Source of the DNA: Streptomyces sp. NBC_00094
GTDB taxonomy: Bacteria > Actinomycetota > Actinomycetes > Streptomycetales > Streptomycetaceae
NCBI RefSeq assembly: GCF_026343125.1
Contig: NZ_JAPEMB010000001.1
Span: 7,011,501 to 7,075,500 of the forward strand
DNA: 64,000 bases
Direction of reading: 5' to 3'
This document shows, piece after piece, positions 43,943-50,775 of this stretch; within the stretch, counting starts at the first letter, position 1; the number at the start of each line of letters is the position of its first letter. Below the pieces are notes generated by a model. The model was not told the origin of the DNA. It searched no databases and saw nothing but the letters and a program-made list of their open reading frames with translations. The position numbers and the translations under genes are program-made.

Positions 43943-45106
43943 GTGGTCACCCTCGCCGATGTCGCCCGCCACGCCGGGGTATCGGCCAGCACCGTCAGCT
44001 ACGTGCTCAGCGGCAAACGCTCCATCTCCGCCCCCACCCGCGAGCGGATCCAGCACAGCATCGACGCCCTCGGCTACCGGCCGCACGCCGGCGCCCGCGC
44101 GCTCGCCAGCAGCCGGACCGACATCCTCGCCCTGATGATGCCGCTCCGCACCGGCCTCTACGTACCGGTGATGATGGAGATCGCGATGGCCGTCACCACC
44201 ACCGCCCGCTCCCACGGGTACGACGTGCTGCTGCTCACCGGCGAGGAGGGCCCCGAGGCCGTCCGGCGCGTCGAGGGCAGCGCGATCGCCGACGCCATGA
44301 TCGTCATGGACGTCGAGCTCGACGACCCGCGGCTGCCCTGTCTCAAGGAAGCCGAACGGCCCTCCGTCCTCATCGGCCTGCCCGCCGAGTCCGCCGACTC
44401 GGCCGTTCTCGACTGCGTCGACCTCGACTTCGAGGCCGCCGGAGCGCGCTGCGTCGAGCACCTCGCGGGCCTCGGCCACACCCGGATCGCCGTCCTCGGC
44501 GAGCCGCCCGCCGTCTACGCCCGCGACACCGGCTTCGCCGCCCGCACGCTCACCGGGCTGCGCGCCGCCGCCGACGCGCACGGCGTCGGGCTGCTCCACC
44601 GCCCCGTGGAGGGCACCTACGCGGCCGTCGCCGCCGCCGTCACCCGGGTCTTCGAGGAACGCCCCGGCACCACGGCCCTCGTCGTCCAGAACGAGGCCGC
44701 CGTGGAACCCCTGCTCGCGCTCCTGCGCCACCAGGGCAGGGCGGTGCCGGAGGACGTCTCCGTCGTCGCCATCTGCCCCGACCAGGTCGCGGTCCACGCC
44801 TCCGTACCGCTCACCGCCGTCTCCGTACCCGCCCAGGAGATGGGACGACTGGCCGTCGAACGGCTCGTCGCCCGCCTCGACGGGGAGGCCTCGCGCGGTA
44901 CGGAGCTGATCGCACCGCGCCTGACCGAACGCGCCAGCACCGGGCGGGCGGCGGGCACGGGGGCCGGAAGGCCCGCCGACTCCGCGGCGGGCGCGACGGC
45001 CGGGGCGTCCGCGACCGCCGGTGCGTCCGGCGAGCCCGCCGAGGCCTCCGGTTCCACGGCCTCCGCCGCCTCCACCGAGGGCCGTCGTGGTCACGGCGGA
45101 CGCTGA
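43943..45106 (+). CDS. LacI-family transcriptional regulator
   Basis: Repressor of 387 residues. HTH TLADVARHAGVSASTVSYVLSGKRSIS, hinge ARALASSRTDILALMMPL, then an effector domain (HLAGLGHTRIAVLG, VPEDVSVVAICPDQVAVHASVPLTAVSVPAQEMG). The last 50 residues are an alanine/glycine/serine-rich tail absent from usual family members. GTG start with GAGGAG seven bases upstream. The operator before GH2 and the similar box at 32943 suggest it represses both the GH2 gene and the importer-PL26-CE12 operon. Its 3' end overlaps the next sigma gene by 20 bases. Confidence 0.9.
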   Translation: MVTLADVARHAGVSASTVSYVLSGKRSISAPTRERIQHSIDALGYRPHAGARALASSRTDILALMMPLRTGLYVPVMMEIAMAVTTTARSHGYDVLLLTGEEGPEAVRRVEGSAIADAMIVMDVELDDPRLPCLKEAERPSVLIGLPAESADSAVLDCVDLDFEAAGARCVEHLAGLGHTRIAVLGEPPAVYARDTGFAARTLTGLRAAADAHGVGLLHRPVEGTYAAVAAAVTRVFEERPGTTALVVQNEAAVEPLLALLRHQGRAVPEDVSVVAICPDQVAVHASVPLTAVSVPAQEMGRLAVERLVARLDGEASRGTELIAPRLTERASTGRAAGTGAGRPADSAAGATAGASATAGASGEPAEASGSTASAASTEGRRGHGGR

Positions 45107-45626
45107 CGACGACGACAGCGCGACGGAGTTCCGGGCCTTCTTCGCGCGCCACTACGCCGAACTCGCCCGCCTCGCGCACCTGCTGACCGGCGAGACCGAC
45201 GCCGCCGACGACCTCGCGGCCGACGCCATGCTCGCCCTGTGGCACCGCTGGGACCGGGTCCGCGCCGCCGACCACCCCGCCGCCTACGCCCGGGGCGTCG
45301 TCACCAACCTCGTCCGGACCCGGATCCGGGGCACCGTCCGCGAACGGCGGCGGATCGCCGCCTTCTGGGACCGGCGCCCGGACCACGTCGAGGACCCGGA
45401 CATCCCGGCCGTCATCGACGTACGGACGGCGCTGCGCGCCCTGCCGTTCCGCAAGCGCGCCTGCGTCGTGCTCCGGCACGCCTTCGACCTCTCCGAACGC
45501 GACACCGCGCTCGCGCTGGGGATCTCGGTCGGTACGGTGAAGAGCCAGACCGCCAAGGGGATGGCGGAGCTCCAGCGCCTCCTGGGCGAGCGGGCTGCCA
45601 CCGAACTCGTCGCGGGGAGGCGTTGA
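45087..45626 (+). CDS. SigE-family ECF sigma factor
   Basis: Sigma factor of 179 residues. Region 2: EFRAFFARHYAELARLAHLLTG, DAADDLAADAMLALWHRWDRV, YARGVVTNLVRTRIR. Region 4: LRALPFRKRACVVLRHAFDLSERDTALALGISVGTVKSQTAKGMAELQ. The W-R-RR segment RIAAFWDRR and this layout are typical of the Streptomyces SigE/SCO-type ECF group. GTG at 45087 with GAGGG upstream starts inside the lacI 3' end, giving a 20-base overlap. The next gene, overlapping by one base, encodes a membrane protein. Confidence 0.85.
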   Translation: MVTADADDDDSATEFRAFFARHYAELARLAHLLTGETDAADDLAADAMLALWHRWDRVRAADHPAAYARGVVTNLVRTRIRGTVRERRRIAAFWDRRPDHVEDPDIPAVIDVRTALRALPFRKRACVVLRHAFDLSERDTALALGISVGTVKSQTAKGMAELQRLLGERAATELVAGRR

Positions 45627-46309
45627 TGGACGAGGCACAGCTGCGCCGTGAGCTGCGGGAGGCGGGGCTCGCCCATCAGCCCGACCACGCCCGCATCCTG
45701 GCCCGGGTGGAGCGCGGCCTCGCCGCACCACCGGGGACGTCCCGGCGGCCACGCCCGGCAGGTCCGCGCTCCGCCCCGTGGGCCGGCCGGCGCTGGCCGG
45801 CGGCCGTGGCCGTGGCGCTGGCCGTCGCCGGGGTGGTCGGCCTCGGCGGGCTCGCCGTGACCACGCTGGACCGGGGACCGACCGCGCCCGCGACGGCGGG
45901 GCCCGTGCCGGGGCCGCCGGCGGCCGCCGCCGGCACCATCGACCCCGGGAGCAACCGCTGGTGGGCGCAGGGGGACCTGACCCTGACGACACAGGCGCCG
46001 GTGACCGGCCTCGTCGTCGACGTGCGGGTCGCCCGCACGGCGGGCGTCGTCAGCACCGGGCACTGGCGCACGCGCCCCGCCGAGGACTTCACGGTGACGG
46101 TCACGGAGGAGCCCGGGGCGCTGCGCTACCGGTGGGCCCTCAAGCCGGGGCGCACGGTCCCGCCGGGCCGCCATGTCTTCGCGGTGCAGTACAACCACGC
46201 CGAGGGGGTACGGGACGCCTCGGCCGACACGTACACCGTCGTCCTGACGGGGGCCGACGGCGGCAGGTCCACCCTCCGGGGCGGCTTCGGGACGGCCCCG
46301 GCGACGTGA
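45626..46309 (+). CDS. single-pass membrane protein with exposed beta-rich domain, sigma partner
   Basis: Protein of 227 residues: cytosolic part (1-57, MDEAQLRRELREAGL helix), one membrane helix (about 58-80), and an extracytoplasmic beta-rich domain (about 95-227) with aromatics (NRWWAQGDLTLT, STGHWRTRPAEDF, LRYRWALKPG, FAVQYNHAEGVRD). ATG overlaps the sigma stop by one base. The layout fits an anti-sigma or sensor. Because it sits in a polysaccharide utilisation region, the exposed domain could bind a carbohydrate, as in clostridial RsgI sensors; that is speculation. No zinc anti-sigma motif. Confidence 0.6.
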   Translation: MDEAQLRRELREAGLAHQPDHARILARVERGLAAPPGTSRRPRPAGPRSAPWAGRRWPAAVAVALAVAGVVGLGGLAVTTLDRGPTAPATAGPVPGPPAAAAGTIDPGSNRWWAQGDLTLTTQAPVTGLVVDVRVARTAGVVSTGHWRTRPAEDFTVTVTEEPGALRYRWALKPGRTVPPGRHVFAVQYNHAEGVRDASADTYTVVLTGADGGRSTLRGGFGTAPAT

Positions 46310-46349
46310 GGCGACGGCCGGCCCTCAGGCCTGTCCGGGACACGTCCCC

Positions 46350-46460
46350 CTGCGCCTCCTGACGTACGACGTCTGCTACGCCCCGCTCGTCCTGTGGGGG
46401 CCGCTGCTCGCCGTCCCCACCGTCGCGTACGGGAGGCGGCGCCGGCGCGTCGGCGGATGA
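46350..46460 (+). pseudogene. 3' remnant of a small membrane protein gene
   Basis: The frame ending at TGA 46458-46460 reads LRLLTYDVCYAPLVLWGPLLAVPTVAYG followed by an arginine-rich end, like the last helix and positive-inside tail of a membrane protein. No start codon or ribosome-binding site is found upstream in this frame. It lies just left of the IS200/605-type element, so it may be a flank left by rearrangement. The remainder of 46310-46598 shows nothing else. Confidence 0.35.
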
Positions 46461-46598
46461 GACCGGCGTCGCACGGGGGGCAACCCTTCCCCGGTCGGCG
46501 GCGACCTAGGAACAACCGGGAGCCGCCCCGTATCCCCATCCCCCCCCCGCACCGAAGGAGCCGCACGCCGATGCGCTCGCCTCGGCTGGAGCGAGGAC

Positions 46599-46709
46599 AG
46601 TGAACGCCTTCCGCCTGTACTTAGTGACGAAAACCAAGTGAACGTGCGGGTTGTAGCCAGTATGGCGACCGGTTCTGACATCGGGATGAGGTCTCCAGCG
46701 TGGTGACAT
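46599..46709 (-). pseudogene. tnpA: truncated IS200-type TnpA transposase
   Basis: The first 37 codons of a Y1 transposase remain: MSPRWRPHPDVRTG, then YNPHVHLVFVTKYRRKAFT. The HUH metal motif (HVH) is present, but the sequence after about 46599 no longer matches and the catalytic tyrosine region is gone. It is divergent from tnpB, with adjacent 5' ends as in IS605. The element therefore cannot transpose with its own TnpA. Confidence 0.8.
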
Positions 46710-46726
46710 AGACCACTGCTAGGTTC

Positions 46727-48013
46727 ATGGTCGTGAGTCAAGGCACCCTGGTCAAGCGGCAGTTCGGGCACCACGCCCGGCTTGCGCTGTCGCCCGCCCA
46801 GGTGTCGAAGACCGATGACCAAGCGCACGCGGCCCGCGCCATGTGGAACCTTCTCCACGCGTGGTGGCAGATGATGCCGAAGGAAGTGCGGACTCTCGCG
46901 AACGCGGACGCCGCCATCCGGCAGGCCCGCGAGGACATCGACTTCCTCGCCGTCCTGCCCGCGCAGGCCGCGCAAGCGGTCCTCAAGACGTACTTCCAGG
47001 CGTGGAAAAACTGCTGGGACGGCCGGGCCGATGCCCCGAACTTCAAGGGCCGGTTCCGCACGGTGATGCCCGTGGACATCCCGCAGGGCCGGGACCTGAA
47101 CGTCACCCGCGTGCACCGGCGCTGGGGCATGGTCAGTATTCCCAAGGTGGGCCGTGTCCGGTTCCGGTGGACCAAGGACCTGCCCGTCGGCAAGCGTGCC
47201 GATGCGGAGAACCGGATCACCGGGGCGCGGCTGGTCAAGGACGCGCTCGGCTGGCACATCGCCTTCCGCGTCCAGGCCCTGGAGACCACGCCTGCGCCTC
47301 ACCGGGGGCCGGAGGTCGGCATCGACGTGGGCGTCACCGTGCCCCTCGCGCTCTCGGACGGCGAGACGTACGAGCACGGCGACTGGCTGACCGGCAAGGA
47401 GCAGGCCAGGCTCCTGCACCTGGAGCAGCGCGCCGCGCAGCGCAAGCGACACCGCAGGCCCGGCGAGCGCACCAGCCGCAGGCTGCACCACACCTACGAC
47501 CGGATCGCGGGACTCCGCGCGAAAGCCAAGCGCCGAGCCCTGGACTGGCAGCACCAGACGACCACCGCCATCGCCCGCAGATACGGAACGGTCGTGGTCG
47601 AAGCACTCACCATCACGAACATGGTCAAGTCCGCCAAGGGAACCATCGAAGAGCCGGGGAGGAACGTCGCCCAGAAATCCGGGCTGAACCGCTCCATCCA
47701 CGCAGAGGCATGGGGGCGCACGGTCACCATGCTGACGTACAAGACCGCCCGGCACGGCGGCACCCTGGTCAAGGTCCCCGTCCCCGGCACCTCCCGGCGC
47801 TGCTCCGCCTGTGGCTTCACCGTGCCCGGGAGCCGGGAGTCCCAGGCTGTGTTCGTGTGCAAGAACCCGGACTGCGGCTGGTCGGGCAACGCCGACCACA
47901 ACGCGGCCCGGAACGTCCTGCATCTGTACCGGATGGGCCTCGCGCTCATCCCGGCTGCCGGAAGGGCAGTCGTCAGGCGCGCGAAACGCGTCAAGCCCGC
48001 TACCGCAAGGTAA
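46727..48013 (+). CDS. tnpB: TnpB, RNA-guided transposon-associated nuclease
   Basis: Protein of 428 residues. The RuvC triad is complete: D200 in GIDVGV, E292 in VVEALTITNMV, D390 in GNADHNAARNVL. The zinc finger is C359-x2-C362 and C378-x4-C383. N-terminal YNLLHAWW-like and YFQAWKNCWDG helices fit the guide-RNA-binding lobe. The family cuts DNA matching the element's omega RNA guide next to a short TAM. ATG at 46727 is taken; GTG at 46733 is possible. All catalytic residues are kept although TnpA is truncated, suggesting recent loss of TnpA or retention of TnpB activity. Confidence 0.9.
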   Translation: MVVSQGTLVKRQFGHHARLALSPAQVSKTDDQAHAARAMWNLLHAWWQMMPKEVRTLANADAAIRQAREDIDFLAVLPAQAAQAVLKTYFQAWKNCWDGRADAPNFKGRFRTVMPVDIPQGRDLNVTRVHRRWGMVSIPKVGRVRFRWTKDLPVGKRADAENRITGARLVKDALGWHIAFRVQALETTPAPHRGPEVGIDVGVTVPLALSDGETYEHGDWLTGKEQARLLHLEQRAAQRKRHRRPGERTSRRLHHTYDRIAGLRAKAKRRALDWQHQTTTAIARRYGTVVVEALTITNMVKSAKGTIEEPGRNVAQKSGLNRSIHAEAWGRTVTMLTYKTARHGGTLVKVPVPGTSRRCSACGFTVPGSRESQAVFVCKNPDCGWSGNADHNAARNVLHLYRMGLALIPAAGRAVVRRAKRVKPATAR

Positions 48014-48051
48014 GCAGGAATCTCCCGGCTTCGGCCAGGAGAGCACTTCAA
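47900..48051 (+). ncRNA. candidate omega RNA overlapping the tnpB 3' end
   Basis: In IS200/605 elements the guide RNA scaffold spans the end of tnpB and the right end. Here a hairpin TCTCC-C-GGC-TTCG-GCC-A-GGAGA (48021-48042) precedes the element end at 48051. The guide would be the flanking bases from 48052. The 5' limit is a guess. Confidence 0.35.
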
Positions 48052-48213
48052 CGGGGCAACAACCACACCTTCACCTACGTCGTCCCGGCGAGCGCCTGGA
48101 AGACCGATCCGAGCCAGTACAACGTGCTCCGGCTGAACGTCGTCAGCGGCTCCTCCGGCACCGGATTCCTCAGCCCCGCGACCGCGTTCGACTGCATCGA
48201 CCTGCTGGCCTGA
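48052..48213 (+). pseudogene. 3' remnant of a secreted polysaccharide lyase gene cut by the IS element
   Basis: Starting exactly after the element's right end, an open frame of 53 codons reads NNHTFTYVVPASAWKTD, YNVLRLNVVSG and TGFLSPATAFDCIDLLA before a stop. This looks like the last beta-strands of a carbohydrate-binding sandwich such as domain III of PL4 rhamnogalacturonan lyases (strand pattern N-x-L-R-L, then D-x-I-x-L). No 5' part is found left of the element, so the rest was deleted. Family assignment is tentative. Confidence 0.6.
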
Positions 48214-48220
48214 GGAGAGG

Positions 48221-48268
48221 GAACGCCGTGCGGGGAGGGGTCCCGGGACCCCTCCCCGCACGGCGTTC
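48221..48268. terminator. bidirectional terminator, perfect 48-bp palindrome
   Basis: Two exact 24-base arms with no spacer; the left arm starts GAACGCCGTGCGGGG and the arms meet as TCCC/GGGA at 48244/48245. It lies between the lyase remnant (plus) and the PL9 gene (minus) and would end transcription from both sides. Confidence 0.85.
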
Positions 48269-48292
48269 TCCCCTCGGCGTCGCGGCCGGGGG

Positions 48293-49417
48293 TCAGTTCA
48301 TCGTCGAGCCGATCGTCGTCGACCCGGTGGTCAGGAAGGCCGTCGCGGGCAGCGAGCCGTCCGCCTTCCGTGCCCCGTACGCGCTGGTCGCGTCGGTGGA
48401 CAGGAAGGCGGGCGTCGCGATCCCCGCGTCCCAGTTGTTGCCCGCCGAGACGACCGACGCGCCCGCGTTCACCGAGCCGCCGCCGTTGCCGACGGCGAGG
48501 TTCTTGCCGAGGCGGGCCGCACCCGTGGCGAAGTAGTAGCCCTTGTTGCCGTTGGCGTAGGCGGTCGTCCGGTTGATGACGATCGCACCCTTGTTGCTGT
48601 TCTCGGTGAAGCCGTTGCCGGCGTTGTCCCAGGCGGCGGAGTTGTTGACGACGTGGGCGACGACCTCGCCGTCCCCGCCCAGCTTGTAGCCGTTGCCGTC
48701 GCCCGCGAACGCGCTGTCCGACCAGCGGTTCTTCCCGTTCCCGTACGCCCAGGTGTGCTCGATCGTCAGCGGGCTCGACCAGGACCACAGGTCGAGGCCG
48801 TCGTCCGAGTTGTTGGAGAGCCGCGCCCCGGTGATCAGGTTCCCGGTGCCCGAGCCGAACTTCACGGCCAGCCCGTCGGCGTTCTCGCCGTGGGTGGCGG
48901 CGTCGTAGTGACCGTAGGAGTCCAGGTTCCGGACGGTGTTGCCGTTGGTGTCGTTCCCGGTGAGTGTGAAGCCGGAGTCGCCGCCGTTGATGGTCTTGAT
49001 CCGCTCCCACCGGGTGCCCGTGCAGGACGTGCAGACGACCGCGCTGTCCGGGGAGTTCTGGAAGGTGAGGTCGGAGACCGACCAGTAGTCGGCGGTGAGC
49101 TTGAAGATCCAGGAACCGGCCGGGAGTTGCGAGCCGTCGATGCGGACCGTCTCGGAGCCGTACGGCCGCAGCTGGACGGGGGCGGACGCGGTGCCGTTGG
49201 CCGTGGACTGGAGGGTGGCGGTGGGGTAGTAGGTGCCGCCGCGGATCTGGATGACCGTGCCGGGAGCGGCGCTCTGGAGGGCACTGGCCAGGGCGGCCGC
49301 GGTCGAGACGGTGACGGTGGCGGCCCGCGCCGGGGCCGCGAGGGCGCCGAGGCCGACGCTCGCGGCCAGGACGGAGAGGGCGAGGATGGTGCTCCTGGTG
49401 CGTGCGGTACGAGACAT
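48293..49417 (-). CDS. secreted PL9-type pectate lyase
   Basis: Exported parallel beta-helix lyase of 374 residues acting on polygalacturonate. Signal peptide ends PARAAT near residue 33. Landmarks of PL9: IRGGTYYPTATLQ, ENADGLAVKFGSGTGN, SNNSDDGLDLWSW (calcium-binding aspartates) and GNGYKLGGDGEVVAHVV. ATG at 49417 has GAGAGGA upstream. Last gene of the minus-strand pectin block, after CE8; the big palindromic terminator follows. Confidence 0.85.
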   Translation of the reverse strand: MSRTARTRSTILALSVLAASVGLGALAAPARAATVTVSTAAALASALQSAAPGTVIQIRGGTYYPTATLQSTANGTASAPVQLRPYGSETVRIDGSQLPAGSWIFKLTADYWSVSDLTFQNSPDSAVVCTSCTGTRWERIKTINGGDSGFTLTGNDTNGNTVRNLDSYGHYDAATHGENADGLAVKFGSGTGNLITGARLSNNSDDGLDLWSWSSPLTIEHTWAYGNGKNRWSDSAFAGDGNGYKLGGDGEVVAHVVNNSAAWDNAGNGFTENSNKGAIVINRTTAYANGNKGYYFATGAARLGKNLAVGNGGGSVNAGASVVSAGNNWDAGIATPAFLSTDATSAYGARKADGSLPATAFLTTGSTTIGSTMN

Positions 49418-49498
49418 GACGTGCGGGTCCTCTCGTGGCGGGGGATCAGGGGCAGGGCGGGGAGCGGGCTCCGGGCGGGGGAGCGGGCTCCGGGCGGC

Positions 49499-50656
49499 TC
49501 ACTCGCAGGGGCTGCGCGGCTCCCAGTCGCCGAGGTACGTCTCCCGGGTCGCCGTCGCCGCCTCGGCCGCCGCGAGCTGGGGACGGTTCTCCGGCACGGT
49601 GACCGCGGCACCCCGACCGGTGTTGCGGTACTCGGCGAAGCGCTGGGCCTGCCACGGGTACGCGTCCCGCATGTTCGCGTACGGGGCCACCGCGTCGATC
49701 CCGGAGCCGAGGACGCTCTCCCGGACCACGAGCGACGGCCACGCGCTCGTGTCCGAGCTCGGCACCCACGGCCGGGCCAGCTTGTAGTAGCCGTCGGGCG
49801 CCTCGCTGGTGATCCGGCAACGCGAGGCCAGGAAGCCGTACGGGTTGGCACCGGCCGTCGACGGGGCGAAGACGAAACCGTACGGGGCGCCCGCCAGATC
49901 GGTGCGGACCAGCGTACGGAAGTGGCAGTGCTCGAAGACGGCCCGGGCGCGGCCGAAGACGAAGTCGACGTCGCCCTCCACGTGGCAGTGCGCGAAGTAC
50001 TGCCGGGCGAAGGCCGACAGGGACATCGAGTCCGCGTAGAGCGTGTCCTGGTGGCCGAGGAAACGGCAGTGGAAGAACGCCGAGCGGTCGCCCTGCGCCT
50101 TCAGCGCGACGGCCTGCGTGCCGGGGTTCCCGGGAAGGTCGGTCCGGAGGAAGTCGTTGGCGAAGGTGACCCCCCGCGCGGTGAAGCCGTCCGCCTGGAC
50201 GGTGGTCGTCGCGGAGCCGCTCGTGCCGTAGGTGCCGCCCTCGGGCCGGGGCGTGCCGGCCGCGTTGTCGTACACGACGACGACGTCCCGGGGGTCCCCG
50301 CTCGCGCCGATCCAGGTCATGTCCGTACGGGCGGAGCTCACCGTGACCGTCTCGCGGTACGTGCCGGGGGCGAGCACCAGGGTCCAGCCCGTGCCGCTCG
50401 CGGCGGAGACCGCGGCCTGCACGGAGGTGTGGTCGCCGAGGCCGCCGGGGTGCACGTACAGCGTCCGCTCGGTGAGCCGGGCGGCGGGCGAACCGAACCG
50501 GCCGAAGGGGGCGGAGGGGCTGATGGGGCCGAAGGAGCCGCCCGGCGACGCCGTCGCCGTGGTGGCGGGCAGCGCCAGGGCGAGGGCCGCGCCGAAACCG
50601 GCGGTGAGCAGGGAACGACGGCCGGGGGTGGCGGCTCCGGGGTGGTGCGAGGGCAT
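49499..50656 (-). CDS. secreted CE8 pectin methylesterase
   Basis: Exported esterase of 385 residues that demethylates pectin, making it a substrate for PL1 and PL9. The signal has a Tat-like start (GRRSLLTAGFGAALALALP). Beta-helix domain landmarks: LVLAPGTYRETV, FANDF, QAVALKAQGDRSAFF, FLGHQDTLYAD and the catalytic GDVDFVFGRARAVFE. ATG at 50656 with AAGGAG eight bases upstream. A terminator lies between it and PL1. Confidence 0.9.
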   Translation of the reverse strand: MPSHHPGAATPGRRSLLTAGFGAALALALPATTATASPGGSFGPISPSAPFGRFGSPAARLTERTLYVHPGGLGDHTSVQAAVSAASGTGWTLVLAPGTYRETVTVSSARTDMTWIGASGDPRDVVVVYDNAAGTPRPEGGTYGTSGSATTTVQADGFTARGVTFANDFLRTDLPGNPGTQAVALKAQGDRSAFFHCRFLGHQDTLYADSMSLSAFARQYFAHCHVEGDVDFVFGRARAVFEHCHFRTLVRTDLAGAPYGFVFAPSTAGANPYGFLASRCRITSEAPDGYYKLARPWVPSSDTSAWPSLVVRESVLGSGIDAVAPYANMRDAYPWQAQRFAEYRNTGRGAAVTVPENRPQLAAAEAATATRETYLGDWEPRSPCE

Positions 50657-50725
50657 GCGGGTGCTCCTTCGCTCTGCGGGGGACGGGACTCGGGGGAGGG
50701 GAGGGGACTCGGGGGAGGGGGAGGG

Positions 50726-50760
50726 AAAGGAGGCCGGGGGCGCTGGGCCCGGCCTCCTTT
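50726..50760 (-). terminator. terminator after PL1
   Basis: AAAGGAGGCCGGG and CCCGGCCTCCTTT form a 13-bp stem around a 9-base loop, 15 bases beyond the PL1 stop. Ending in T residues on the transcribed side, it separates PL1 from CE8. Confidence 0.8.
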
Positions 50761-50775
50761 CGTCAGGGGGCGGGC

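Larger units (their letters stand above)
46599..48051. mobile_element. decayed IS200/IS605-type element with intact tnpB
   Basis: Contains the TnpA fragment (minus strand), intact tnpB (plus strand), and a right-end hairpin (48021-48042) ending in TTCAA at 48047-48051. The right boundary is supported by an in-frame lyase tail beginning at 48052. The left end is lost or rearranged within about 46500-46600, and no target site duplication is expected for this family. Confidence 0.7.

Noticed and set aside
46506..46709. Intact small TnpA gene on the minus strand
   Set aside because: Only the first 37 residues match Y1 transposases; the remaining residues diverge and the catalytic tyrosine region is absent, so it was called a pseudogene.
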